From: Labrys miyagiensis
GTDB taxonomy: Bacteria > Pseudomonadota > Alphaproteobacteria > Rhizobiales > Labraceae
Direction of reading: 5' to 3'
Length of the DNA stretch: 64,000 bases
NCBI RefSeq assembly: GCF_030160835.1
Contig: NZ_BSPC01000005.1
Span: 310,001 to 374,000 of the forward strand
The number at the start of each line of letters is the position of its first letter. Position 1 is the first letter of the stretch. The notes below the pieces were generated by a model. The model searched no databases and had not been told where the DNA came from. It was given only the letters and a program-made list of their open reading frames with translations. Shown piece after piece: positions 43,735 through 51,943 of the stretch. A program made the position numbers and the translations under genes.

Positions 43735-44472
43735 TCACGGCCCCAACAATCCCTTCAGCCGCTCATCCGTGAAATCCCGGATCGAAAACACGACATTCGG
43801 CGCCTGGAGGGCGGCGGCGTCGAGCATGGTGGTCACACCCACCGCGCGCATGCCGGCATTGGCGGCGGCCTCGATGCCGAGCGGGGCGTCCTCGAACACC
43901 ACGCACTGGGCGGGCTCCAACCCCATCGCCTCGGCGGCGGCGAGGAAGAGGTCGGGATGGGGCTTGCCGCGATAGCCCATCGAGGGCGAGACCACGGTGA
44001 CGAAATGGCGGCGCAGATCGAGGCCGTCGAGCACCAGCGCGGCGTTCTCGGGCGGCGCGGCTGTGGCCACCGACATCTTCTGTCCATGGGCCTCGCAGGC
44101 TGCGATCACCGCCAGGAGGCCGGGCAGCGGCGCCATCTGGCCGCGATAGATCTCGCGGTAGATCGCCTCCTTCTCAAGGCCGAGCGTCTCGAGCTCCAGC
44201 TCCGTTGCGTCGGGCTTGGCCCATTTCACCACTTCCCGATTGGCGCGTCCGGCCGTCTCCTGGAAGAAGGTCTCGCGATTGAAGGGGATGCCGTGCCGTT
44301 GATGCCAGGTTTCCCAGGCATCGTTGTGGACATGCATGTTGTCGACAAGGGTGCCGTCCATGTCGAAGATCAGGCCGGCGACGGGGATGGCCGAAAGAGC
44401 ACCGAAATCGCCCGCAAGACGACCAGGAAATTGGCTTTCGTTCAACACGTGATCAGCGCTCATCTTTTCCAT
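43735..44472 (-). CDS. HAD-superfamily hydrolase (subfamily IA, beta-phosphoglucomutase-like)
   Basis: The 245-residue product has motif I DMDGTLVDN with two catalytic aspartates, the cap domain, motif II in SVATAAPPE, Lys in YRGKPHPDLF and motif IV VVFEDAPLGIEAA. It resembles sugar-phosphate phosphatases or beta-phosphoglucomutase relatives. Its start overlaps rimM by about 20 bases (an alternative ATG at 44463 also overlaps). It interrupts the usual rimM-trmD neighbourhood and is bracketed together with rimM by inverted family A repeats. The substrate is unknown. Confidence 0.87.
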   Translation of the reverse strand: MEKMSADHVLNESQFPGRLAGDFGALSAIPVAGLIFDMDGTLVDNMHVHNDAWETWHQRHGIPFNRETFFQETAGRANREVVKWAKPDATELELETLGLEKEAIYREIYRGQMAPLPGLLAVIAACEAHGQKMSVATAAPPENAALVLDGLDLRRHFVTVVSPSMGYRGKPHPDLFLAAAEAMGLEPAQCVVFEDAPLGIEAAANAGMRAVGVTTMLDAAALQAPNVVFSIRDFTDERLKGLLGP

Positions 44473-44998
44473 CCTCTTCGCCCCCGTCCCCTGTTTCCTG
44501 CGGAAGCACGACGAGAATATGTCCAGCCTTGATGTCGACCGTCGGCACGATAGCCCTGGTGAAGGGCAACATCAGCGGCTTGCCGCCGTCCGGGGTAATC
44601 TCGACGATATCGCCGGCGCCGAAATCGAACATGCCGGTGACGGTGCCGATCAGCACGCCCTGTTCGTCGCGGGCAGCAAGGCCGATGAGGTCGGCGTGGA
44701 AAAACTCGTCCTCGTCCTCGGGCGTGCCCAGGGCCTCGCGCGCGGTGAAGAGCTGGAGATTGACGAGCTGTTCGGCGGCCGTGCGGTCGTTGACGCCCTC
44801 GATCCGGGCCACCAGCATGTCCTTCTGCTGGCGCAGACTGGTGATGTGGATCTTGCGGCCGGTCTTGGTGAGGAGAGGGCCGTAATTGGCGATCGCCAGC
44901 GGCTCTTCCGTATAGGATTTCAGCCGCACCTCACCCTTCAGGCCATGCGCCGCCCCGAAAACGCCGAGAAGGACGAGATTTTGCGGGGCTGGGGGCAT
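44453..44998 (-). CDS. rimM: Ribosome maturation factor RimM
   Basis: The 181-residue protein has the N-terminal RimM barrel (LGVFGAAHGLKGEVRLKSYTEEP) and C-terminal PRC-barrel (HADLIGLAARDEQGVLIGTV, FGAGDIVEI, LMLPFTRAIVPTVD). It helps assemble the 30S head and binds S19. The ATG at 44998 is preferred over the longer frame, which contains repeat sequence. An acidic tail (GDGGEEDGKDER) extends past the usual end and overlaps the HAD gene. Confidence 0.95.
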   Translation of the reverse strand: MPPAPQNLVLLGVFGAAHGLKGEVRLKSYTEEPLAIANYGPLLTKTGRKIHITSLRQQKDMLVARIEGVNDRTAAEQLVNLQLFTAREALGTPEDEDEFFHADLIGLAARDEQGVLIGTVTGMFDFGAGDIVEITPDGGKPLMLPFTRAIVPTVDIKAGHILVVLPQETGDGGEEDGKDER

Positions 44999-45027
44999 AA
45001 GGGGCCTTTGAAGAGAGGGCACAGAAA

Positions 45028-45252
45028 GCCTCCCCCACGAAGCTGGGGGTATCGCGCACACGAAGTGTGCGCTGGGCACGACGAAGTCGTGACGGAGGGG
45101 GTGTGGTCAGGATAGAGCGCGGGAACTACCTTCTCGGGATTCCGCTTCACGCGCCCTCTCCTGGCCACACCCCCTCCGAGCTTGCTGCGCAAGCCCAGTG
45201 ACAACTTCGTACTCGAAGTTGTCACGGATACCCCCAGCTTCGTGGGGGAGGC
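45028..45252. repeat. Long palindromic REP-like element, family A copy 2
   Basis: Outer arms GCCTCCCCCACGAAGCTGGG and CCCAGCTTCGTGGGGGAGGC are complementary, with several nested hairpins such as CGCACACGAAGTGTGCG and GACAACTTCG...CGAAGTTGTC. It fills the rpsP-rimM spacer and shares a 40-base segment with copy 1 in inverted orientation. Confidence 0.82.
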
Positions 45253-45271
45253 CAGTCGCGCCCTATCTTGC

Positions 45272-45637
45272 TTACGCAGCCGCTTCGGCGGCGGCAGCCT
45301 CGGCCTTCTTGGCCTTCTCGGCGGCGCGGTCCTGCGCCTTCTTGCCGGGAACGGCCTTGGCCGGGTTGTTGCGGGCTGCGCGGGTCAGCAGGCCGGCGTC
45401 GGCGAAGTGGCGCAGCACGCGGTCAGTCGGCTGAGCGCCCTTGGCGATCCAGGCCTTGGCGGACTCCAGATCGACGGTCCAGCGCGGCTGGCCGGAATCC
45501 TTGGCGATCATCGGATCATAGGTGCCGAGCTTCTCGATGAAGCGGCCGTCGCGCGGGGAACGCGAATCGGTGACCACGACAGCGTAGAACGGACGCTTCT
45601 TGGCGCCGCGGCGGGCGAGGCGGATCTTGAGGGACAT
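45272..45637 (-). CDS. rpsP: 30S ribosomal protein S16
   Basis: The 121-residue product matches S16 over its first 80 residues ([44 protein letters not shown]) and then has an alanine/lysine-rich tail ([23 protein letters not shown]) that is common in alphaproteobacteria. It lies 53 bases after ffh on the same strand. Confidence 0.98.
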   Translation of the reverse strand: MSLKIRLARRGAKKRPFYAVVVTDSRSPRDGRFIEKLGTYDPMIAKDSGQPRWTVDLESAKAWIAKGAQPTDRVLRHFADAGLLTRAARNNPAKAVPGKKAQDRAAEKAKKAEAAAAEAAA

Positions 45638-45690
45638 GGGATACTCCGTTTGTCAGTTTGCTTGTTGTCGAGGTGAAAAGGTTCGGGCAG

Positions 45691-47259
45691 CTATTTCTTC
45701 TTGCCGCCGAAGGGGAAGCCCGGCGGCAGGCCGCCCGGCAATTTGGGTCCGCCGCCGAGGCCGGGAAGGCCGGGCAGCTTGGGGCCACCGGCGCCGAAAT
45801 TCGGCATCTGCGGCGGCAGGTTCGGCATGGGCGGCAGGCCAGAGGGCATTCCTGGCGGCATCTGGCCCTTGGAGAGAGCCTCCATCGCGCCGGGCGGCAT
45901 CGCCGGCATGCCGCCGCCGAGCCCGAACATCGAAGCCATCTTGCCGAGCGCGCCCTTCTTGGCGCCGCCCATCTTCTTCATCATGTCCGCCATCTGCATA
46001 TGCATCTTCAGGAGGCGGTTGATCTGTTCAGGCGTGGTGCCGGAGCCGGCGGCGATGCGGCGCTTGCGCGAGGCCTTGAGGATCTCGGGCTTGCGGCGCT
46101 CTGCGGGCGTCATCGAGTCGATGATGGCGCGCTGGCGCTTGAACACCTTCTCGTCGATGTTGGCGCTGGCGAGCTGCTCCTTCATCTTGCCCATGCCCGG
46201 CAGCATGCCGAGCACGCCGGACATGCCGCCGATCTTCTCCATCTGGATGAGCTGATCGCGCAGGTCCTCCAGATCGAAGTGGCCCTTCTGCATCTTGGCC
46301 GCGATCTTGGCGGCCTTCTCGGCGTCGATGGTCTCGGCCGCCTTCTCGACCAGCGAGACGATGTCGCCCATGCCGAGGATGCGGTTGGCGATGCGGGCGG
46401 GATGGAAATCATCGAGCGCATCGACCTTTTCGCCCGTGCCGACCAGTTTGATCGGCTTGCCGGTGACGGCGCGCATCGAAAGAGCCGCACCGCCGCGGCC
46501 GTCGCCGTCGAGGCGGGTCAACACGATGCCGGTGATGCCGAGGCGGTTGTCGAAGGCGCGGGCAGTGTTGACCGCGTCCTGGCCGGTGAGGGCGTCGGCG
46601 ACCAGCAGCACTTCATGTGGGTCGGTGACGGCCTTGACCTCGGCGGCTTCGGCCATCAGCGCTTCGTCGACCGTGGTGCGGCCGGCGGTGTCGAGCATCA
46701 CCACGTCATAGCCGCCAAAACGGCCGGCATCCATGGCACGCTTGGCGATCTGCACGGCGCTCTGGCCGGCGACGATGGGCAGCACGGAGACGCCGACCTG
46801 CTGGCCGAGCACCGCGAGCTGCTCCATGGCGGCCGGGCGGCGGGTGTCGAGGGAGGCCAGCAGTACCTTCTTGCCGAGCTTGTCGGTGAGGCGCTTGGCG
46901 ATCTTGGCGGTGGTGGTGGTCTTGCCCGAGCCCTGCAGGCCGACCATCAAGATCGGTACCGGCGGCACGGCCTGCAGGTCGATGGCCTGGCCCTCGCCGC
47001 CGAGCGTCTCGATCAGCACGTCGTTGACGATCTTGACGACCATCTGGCCAGGGGTAACCGACTTCAGCACGTCCGCACCGACAGCGCGGGCGCGCACCTT
47101 GTCGGTGAAGGAGCGCACCACATCGAGCGCCACGTCCGCCTCGATCAGCGCACGGCGGATCTCGCGCATCGCCTCGCCGACGTCGCTCTCGCTGAGAGCG
47201 CCGCGGCGTGTGAGCTTGTCGAGCACGTCGGAAAGACGCGCGGAGAGGCCATCGAACAT
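45691..47259 (-). CDS. ffh: Signal recognition particle protein Ffh
   Basis: This 522-residue protein has the N helical domain, the GTPase domain with GLQGSGKTTTTAKIA, DTAGRTTVDE and TRLDGDGRGGAAL, and the methionine-rich M domain (KMHMQMADMMKKMGGAKKG) that binds 4.5S RNA and signal peptides. The C-terminal 60 residues are a Pro/Gly/Met-rich tail ending GGKKK, longer than in E. coli Ffh. It is the first gene of the leftward translation block. Confidence 0.98.
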   Translation of the reverse strand: MFDGLSARLSDVLDKLTRRGALSESDVGEAMREIRRALIEADVALDVVRSFTDKVRARAVGADVLKSVTPGQMVVKIVNDVLIETLGGEGQAIDLQAVPPVPILMVGLQGSGKTTTTAKIAKRLTDKLGKKVLLASLDTRRPAAMEQLAVLGQQVGVSVLPIVAGQSAVQIAKRAMDAGRFGGYDVVMLDTAGRTTVDEALMAEAAEVKAVTDPHEVLLVADALTGQDAVNTARAFDNRLGITGIVLTRLDGDGRGGAALSMRAVTGKPIKLVGTGEKVDALDDFHPARIANRILGMGDIVSLVEKAAETIDAEKAAKIAAKMQKGHFDLEDLRDQLIQMEKIGGMSGVLGMLPGMGKMKEQLASANIDEKVFKRQRAIIDSMTPAERRKPEILKASRKRRIAAGSGTTPEQINRLLKMHMQMADMMKKMGGAKKGALGKMASMFGLGGGMPAMPPGAMEALSKGQMPPGMPSGLPPMPNLPPQMPNFGAGGPKLPGLPGLGGGPKLPGGLPPGFPFGGKKK

Positions 47260-47459
47260 TCACATATCCTTTTGTGGCTACGATGCTGATATCGGAGCCG
47301 CTCTTGGCAACAACAAGGCACACAACGCAAAACACGCCCGTGGGCGCATCGCGCTGACGGACGTTGGCCTCCATCCTCCAGGAATGGTCGGCGGGTTGGG
47401 TGCCTTACCGATGTAAGAACGGGCGGGGAATAGGGGAAAAGGGCGAGAGAGTCAATTCC
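47260..47459. other. Upstream region of ffh and glsA, no gene seen
   Basis: These 200 bases contain the likely ffh promoter region but no clear -35/-10 pair by eye. The rest of the gap to the glutaminase is occupied by family B repeat copy 3. Confidence 0.35.
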
Positions 47460-47543
47460 CGGGAGCGCGGACGTCCCGTCCGCTCTTCCTTAATCCCAGG
47501 GCAATTCGTTTCCAAGAGCGGACGGGACGTCCGCGCTCCCAGG
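47460..47543. repeat. Double-hairpin palindromic repeat, family B copy 3
   Basis: Arms CGGGAGCGCGGACGTCCCGT with CCGCTCTT, and AAGAGCGG with ACGGGACGTCCGCGCTCCC, are complementary. The right arm follows GTTTCC as in copy 1. Each arm folds as GGAC-GTCCC-GTCC. Confidence 0.82.
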
Positions 47544-47598
47544 AAAGCCCTGGACACAGGCCCACGCCCCGCCTAAGCAGCCGGCCCCGGCATCCCTC

Positions 47599-48564
47599 TT
47601 GCATAGTAGCCTCATCTTCACCCGAGACCTCGCCTTGCCCCAGCTTGACCAAGTCGTGAAAGAGATCGCCGAGGAGATGGCCGCGCGTCCCGACCGCGGC
47701 GATGTCGCGACCTATATTCCCGAGCTTGCCCGCGTCGACCCGAAGCATTTCGGCATCGCCGTCATCGATGCCGAGGGCAATGCCCATGTCGGCGGCGATG
47801 GCGACATGCCCTTCTCGATTCAGTCCATTTCCAAGGTCTTCACGCTGACCCTGGCGCTCGGCAAGGCCGGCGACCGTCTCTGGCGGCGCGTCGGGCGTGA
47901 GCCTTCCGGCAGCCCCTTCAACTCGATCGTGCAGCTCGAGAACGAGCGCGGCATCCCGCGCAACCCCTTCATCAATGCCGGCGCCATCGCCATCACCGAC
48001 CTCATCCTCTCCGGACACCAGCCGCGCGAGGTGCTGGGCGAGATCCTGCGCTTCATGCAGTTCCTGGCTGACGATCCCACCATCATCATCGACGAGGCGG
48101 TGGCCGCCTCCGAGCAGCGCACGGGCTATCGCAACAATGCACTGGCCAACTACATGAAGGCCTTCGGGGTGCTCGACAATCCGGTCGAATACACGCTCGG
48201 CGTCTATTTCCACCATTGCGCCATCGCCATGTCCTGCCGGCAGCTCGCCATGGCGGGCCGGTTCCTTGCCCAATATGGCCGCAACCCCACCACCGGTCAT
48301 CGGGTGGTGCAGCCCGAGCGCGCCCGGCGCATCAATGCCCTCATGCTGATGTGCGGCCATTATGACGGCTCGGGCGAATTCGCCTATCGCGTCGGCCTGC
48401 CCGGCAAGAGCGGGGTGGGCGGCGGCATCCTGGCCATCGCCCCGGGCAAGGCCTCGATCGCGGTGTGGTCCCCGGGGCTCGACGCTTCCGGCAATTCGCA
48501 TCTAGGGCGGATCGCGCTGGAGATCCTGACGCGAAGGATGGGCTGGTCCATCTTCGGGGCGTAG
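47599..48564 (+). CDS. glsA: Glutaminase
   Basis: The product is a serine-dependent beta-lactamase-fold glutaminase that hydrolyses glutamine to glutamate and ammonia. Blocks include [26 protein letters not shown] with the nucleophile Ser and Lys of Sxx[39 protein letters not shown] and [11 protein letters not shown]. No ATG lies near the expected N-terminus. Candidate starts are TTG at 47599 (321 residues) and TTG at 47635 (309 residues); the second gives a family-like [11 protein letters not shown] beginning. The given start is therefore uncertain. Confidence 0.93.
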   Translation: MHSSLIFTRDLALPQLDQVVKEIAEEMAARPDRGDVATYIPELARVDPKHFGIAVIDAEGNAHVGGDGDMPFSIQSISKVFTLTLALGKAGDRLWRRVGREPSGSPFNSIVQLENERGIPRNPFINAGAIAITDLILSGHQPREVLGEILRFMQFLADDPTIIIDEAVAASEQRTGYRNNALANYMKAFGVLDNPVEYTLGVYFHHCAIAMSCRQLAMAGRFLAQYGRNPTTGHRVVQPERARRINALMLMCGHYDGSGEFAYRVGLPGKSGVGGGILAIAPGKASIAVWSPGLDASGNSHLGRIALEILTRRMGWSIFGA

Positions 48565-48584
48565 CTGGGAGCACCGGCTTCTTC

Positions 48585-48614
48585 CTGGGACCGCCGGCAT
48601 CCTGCCGGCTCTTG
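48585..48614. repeat. Palindromic repeat, family B half copy
   Basis: CTGGGACCGCCGGC-ATCCT-GCCGGCTCTTG is a single arm of the family B pattern, following a partial arm CTGGGAGCACCGGC at 48565-48578. No complementary right arm is present before the toxin gene. Confidence 0.6.
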
Positions 48615-48653
48615 AACTTCGGCGGTGCAAAGCAAAGCACCTCGGCCAGTCGC

Positions 48654-48989
48654 CTACCGCCCAAACAGCTCTGAATGGGTTCCCGCCCGCACGAAGGCAA
48701 TGTCGTTGTCGTCACCCAGCTTGTAGACGAGCAGGAAGTCCCCGCCGATGTGACACTCCCGGCAGCCTTTCCACTCGGCTCCGTTCAGAGCATGATCCTT
48801 CCATTCCGCCGGTAGCGGCGCGTCACTGGCGATCAGCAGCATCATCGCTTCCTTGAGCCGGTTCATGTCATATCGGCCGGATCGTGACAGAGCCTGCCAA
48901 TCCTTCTGGAAAACCTTGGTGCAGACATTGCGCCGTGGCAGAGCCGCCCGCTTACTTGCCGGCGGTCTTTTCGACGTCGTCGAGCTCAT
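48654..48989 (-). CDS. YafQ/RelE-family toxin (mRNA interferase)
   Basis: The 111-residue product has a RelE/YafQ fold: TKVFQKDWQALSRSGRYD, LPAEWKDHALNGAEWKGCRECHIGGDFLLVYKL and FVRAGTHSELF. The H-x-L...H-x-x-x-D/L-Y-K pattern and C-terminal THSELF match the ribosome-dependent nucleases that cut mRNA. The first ATG overlaps the antitoxin by 38 bases; a native start further in cannot be excluded because no ATG lies there. It is the second gene of the pair. Confidence 0.85.
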   Translation of the reverse strand: MSSTTSKRPPASKRAALPRRNVCTKVFQKDWQALSRSGRYDMNRLKEAMMLLIASDAPLPAEWKDHALNGAEWKGCRECHIGGDFLLVYKLGDDNDIAFVRAGTHSELFGR

Positions 48990-49242
48990 TGAATACCCCT
49001 TCCGGCGTCATCGACCGCGCTGCACCTTCCTTCAAGAGCTTGTCTGCCTCCTCGATGGCAAGACGAGTTTCCGCGCTGGGCAGCTTGAGCTCCAGGGGAT
49101 AGCCATTCTCGACAACGACACGATGCAGGAAGAGCCTGACACCGTCGGACAAAGACAGGCCAACTGCCTCCAGCGCCGTTGCCGCCTTATTCCGGATTTC
49201 GTCGTCCACGCGTACATGGACCATTCTGCTGTGAGCGGTCAT
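48952..49242 (-). CDS. RelB/DinJ-family antitoxin
   Basis: This 96-residue protein has an N-terminal ribbon-helix-helix (VHVRVDDEIRNKAATALEAVGLSLSDGVRLFLHRV), typical of DinJ/RelB antitoxins that bind DNA and neutralise the cognate toxin with the C-terminal half. It precedes and overlaps the toxin gene. The palindrome at 49291-49306 is the likely operator for autoregulation. Confidence 0.87.
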   Translation of the reverse strand: MTAHSRMVHVRVDDEIRNKAATALEAVGLSLSDGVRLFLHRVVVENGYPLELKLPSAETRLAIEEADKLLKEGAARSMTPEGVFNELDDVEKTAGK

Positions 49243-49270
49243 GTCGATGCCTTTCAGGAGGAAACGAGCT

Positions 49271-49306
49271 TGTATAGCGAGCCGAAGATATATCTCAAAT
49301 GAGATA
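49271..49306 (-). promoter_or_regulatory. Promoter and operator of the toxin-antitoxin pair
   Basis: On the minus strand TTGAGA (49293-49298) and TATACA (49271-49276) are 16 bases apart. The palindrome TATCTCA-AA-TGAGATA at 49291-49306 overlaps the -35 box, so antitoxin binding would block the polymerase. Confidence 0.65.
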
Positions 49307-49375
49307 CAATCAAGACATCAGGTCTTGTTTTCGGGCGTATCGTTTCCGAGCCGGCTGGAAGGCCGCCGCTCCAAG

Positions 49376-51943
49376 TCACAATCTCGGATCGATGGGCTCG
49401 CTCTCCAGCGCCAGCACCGCGAAGACGCATTCATGCACCTTGCGCAGCGGGGCTCGGGCGACGAAGCGGGTGAGGGCCTCGTGGCCGAGTGCGAATTCCC
49501 GCAGGGCCAGCGAGCGCTTGCCGCCGAGGCCGCGGGAGCGCAGGCGGATAAGGTTCTCAGGCAGATCGTATTCCGGGCCGTAGATGATGCGCAGATATTC
49601 CGAGCCCCGAACCTTCAACGCCGGCTGGATCAGGCCGCGTTCGCCGCGCGGGGCGAAGGCGAGCGGCTTCACGACCATGCCCTCGCCGCCCCCGGCCGTC
49701 AGCTTCTCCCACCAGGCGACAGCGTCGCGGCAGGCGTGCTCGTCTGCGAGGTCGAGCGTGCGCATGGTGGTCGCCGCTAACGCCTTCTCGCTAGTTTCGG
49801 CGAGGCGCCGGGCGAGACCCAGATGCCAGAGATGGTCCCTGTCGAAATGCACCGCGCCCTCGCTGGCGAGCAGGTGGAAAGGCGCCACCCTGAGGTCGTC
49901 GATGCCGCCGACCGGCCAGACATAGGGCGCCCAGGCCCTGGCATAGCGCGCCGCCTTGCCGGCTCGGGTGGCGAGACGGTCGCGCAGGCCAGGCGCCTCG
50001 ACGCCGCGGGCGACAAGGCGCTCGGCTGCATCGAGGGCGGCGTTGAGGCCTGCCTGCGCCGAAATGCCTACCGGCTCGTATTGCTGCTCGATCAGGCTGG
50101 AAGCCTTGGCCGACCAGGGCATGATCTCGGCATCGAGGATCAGCCAATCGGTGGCAAGCTCCTCCCACAGGCCGGCTTTGTCGGCGGCGATGCGGATGCG
50201 CTCGAGCAGGGCCTCGGTGGTGGCGCGTTCGGGAAAGAAAGCGCGGCCGGTGCGGGTCCAGATCGCGCCGGTCTCCTGGCCCACCGTGCCGAAGCGCCGC
50301 CGCGCCACTGCGTCATCGCGGCAGAGCGCGATAACAGCACGCGAGCCCATATGCTTTTCCTCCAGGACCAGGGTAGGCTGGCCGCGCTCGCGATAGAAGG
50401 CGAAAGCCTCTTCCGGCCGCTCCAGCCAGCCGTTCTCGTGGCTGGTCTCCACCGGTGACATGGTGGGCGGCAGATAAGCGAGCCATTGCGGCGCCAGGGC
50501 GAAGCGGCTCATCACTTCGAGCGCCGCCGCGGCATTCTCCTCTGCCACCGCGATGCGGCGCATTATTGTCGTGTCGATCCAGCGCCGGCCGGAGACGTCG
50601 GCATAATCGAGGAGGTGGTCGGCGGCCGACTGGGCACTCGCCTCGCCAGCAATGGCTGCCAGCAAGCGCGCCGGTTCGCAATGGACGGCCTGCGCCGGCA
50701 CGGAGACGATCTCGCGCTCTGGCCAACGCAAGGCGGTGAGCTTGCCGCCGAAGACGCAGCCCGTATCGGTGCACAGCGTGTTGTTGAGCCAGTCGGCCTC
50801 CGGCACCGGCGTGTGGCCGTAGATGACGGCGGTCTTGCCGCGATAGGCGCTGGCCCAGTCGAGCCGGACGGGCAGGCCGAACTCGTCGGTCTCGCCGGTG
50901 GTCTCGCCATAGAGAGCGAATTCGCGGACGGCCGGCGAGCCGCGGCCGATCATCTCCTCCTTGAGGCCGGCATGGGCGACGGCAAGCCGCCCGCCGTCGA
51001 GCCAGTAATGGCTGCGCAGATCGTCCATGAAGGCCTTGACCCGGGCCATGAAGGCGGGTGGTTCGGCCGAAAGCTGCTCGATCGAATCCTGCAGCCCGTG
51101 ATTGACCTGCACCTTGCGTCCCGCCATCCAGCGGCTGAGCTTGCGGTCGTGATTGCCCTGGGTGACCAGGGCGATCCCCGCCTCGCAGGCGGCTATGACG
51201 ATGCGCAGCACCTCCGGCGTCTTCGGGCCGCGGTCGACGAGATCGCCGACGAAGACCAGCTTGCGGCCTTCCGGCGCGGTGATCGTGATGCCGTCGCCTT
51301 CGCCCTCTATGCCGTAGCCGAGCTTTTCCATCAGCGCGCGCAGCTCATCGGCGCAGCCATGAACGTCGCCGATGATGTCGAAGGGACCGGTATCGGCGCG
51401 CCTGTCGGTCCACAGCGGCTTGCGCATGATGGTGGCCGCGTCGACAGCTTCCTGTGACGAGAGCTTCCAGACCTGGCGGAAACCCTCCTCCGGCAAATGG
51501 CGCTGGCCCTTGCGGATCTCGCTGATCATGCGTTGCGGCACGCCGGGTCCGAACTGCCGGTCGGGCCGGAGCTTGTTGCGCTCGATGCAGATGTCGAGGC
51601 CGGGATCGATGACGATGGCCACCGGCAGGGCATGCCAGCGTCGCGCCAGCTCGATCCAGGCCTTGCGCTCGGAGCCGCGCACATTGGTGGCGTCGATCAC
51701 CGCAAGGCGGCGATTCTTCAGGCGCTTCTCGGCGATCGCCTTGACGAGGTCGAAGGCATCGCCCGAGATAGTCTGGTCGTTCTCGTCGTCGCAGACGAGG
51801 CCGCGGCAATGGTCCGAAGAGATGATCTCGGTCGGCGCGAACCAGCGCGAGGCGAAGGTTGACTTGCCCGAGCCGGTGGCGCCGATCAGCACCACCAGCG
51901 AGAAATCGGGAATGTCGAGGAGGGTAGGATCGGGACGTCTCAT
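49376..51943 (-). CDS. Polynucleotide kinase-phosphatase-ligase (bacterial Pnkp)
   Basis: This 855-residue protein has three modules. The kinase (1-175) has Walker A GATGSGKS (21-28). The metallophosphatase (about 186-430) has GDVHG (192-196), GDLVDRG (233-239), GNHD (263-266) and later histidines. The adenylyltransferase (about 470-855) has Lys530 in LEEKHMGSR, the lysine that takes AMP. Pnkp heals and seals broken RNA together with Hen1. The ATG at 51943 shares ATGA with the hen1 stop. All three catalytic centres look intact. Confidence 0.95.
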   Translation of the reverse strand: MRRPDPTLLDIPDFSLVVLIGATGSGKSTFASRWFAPTEIISSDHCRGLVCDDENDQTISGDAFDLVKAIAEKRLKNRRLAVIDATNVRGSERKAWIELARRWHALPVAIVIDPGLDICIERNKLRPDRQFGPGVPQRMISEIRKGQRHLPEEGFRQVWKLSSQEAVDAATIMRKPLWTDRRADTGPFDIIGDVHGCADELRALMEKLGYGIEGEGDGITITAPEGRKLVFVGDLVDRGPKTPEVLRIVIAACEAGIALVTQGNHDRKLSRWMAGRKVQVNHGLQDSIEQLSAEPPAFMARVKAFMDDLRSHYWLDGGRLAVAHAGLKEEMIGRGSPAVREFALYGETTGETDEFGLPVRLDWASAYRGKTAVIYGHTPVPEADWLNNTLCTDTGCVFGGKLTALRWPEREIVSVPAQAVHCEPARLLAAIAGEASAQSAADHLLDYADVSGRRWIDTTIMRRIAVAEENAAAALEVMSRFALAPQWLAYLPPTMSPVETSHENGWLERPEEAFAFYRERGQPTLVLEEKHMGSRAVIALCRDDAVARRRFGTVGQETGAIWTRTGRAFFPERATTEALLERIRIAADKAGLWEELATDWLILDAEIMPWSAKASSLIEQQYEPVGISAQAGLNAALDAAERLVARGVEAPGLRDRLATRAGKAARYARAWAPYVWPVGGIDDLRVAPFHLLASEGAVHFDRDHLWHLGLARRLAETSEKALAATTMRTLDLADEHACRDAVAWWEKLTAGGGEGMVVKPLAFAPRGERGLIQPALKVRGSEYLRIIYGPEYDLPENLIRLRSRGLGGKRSLALREFALGHEALTRFVARAPLRKVHECVFAVLALESEPIDPRL

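Noticed and set aside
42056-48620. Repeats in the translation block as a possible CRISPR array
   Set aside because: Copies are palindromic, irregularly spaced by genes, and have no unique spacers or cas genes.
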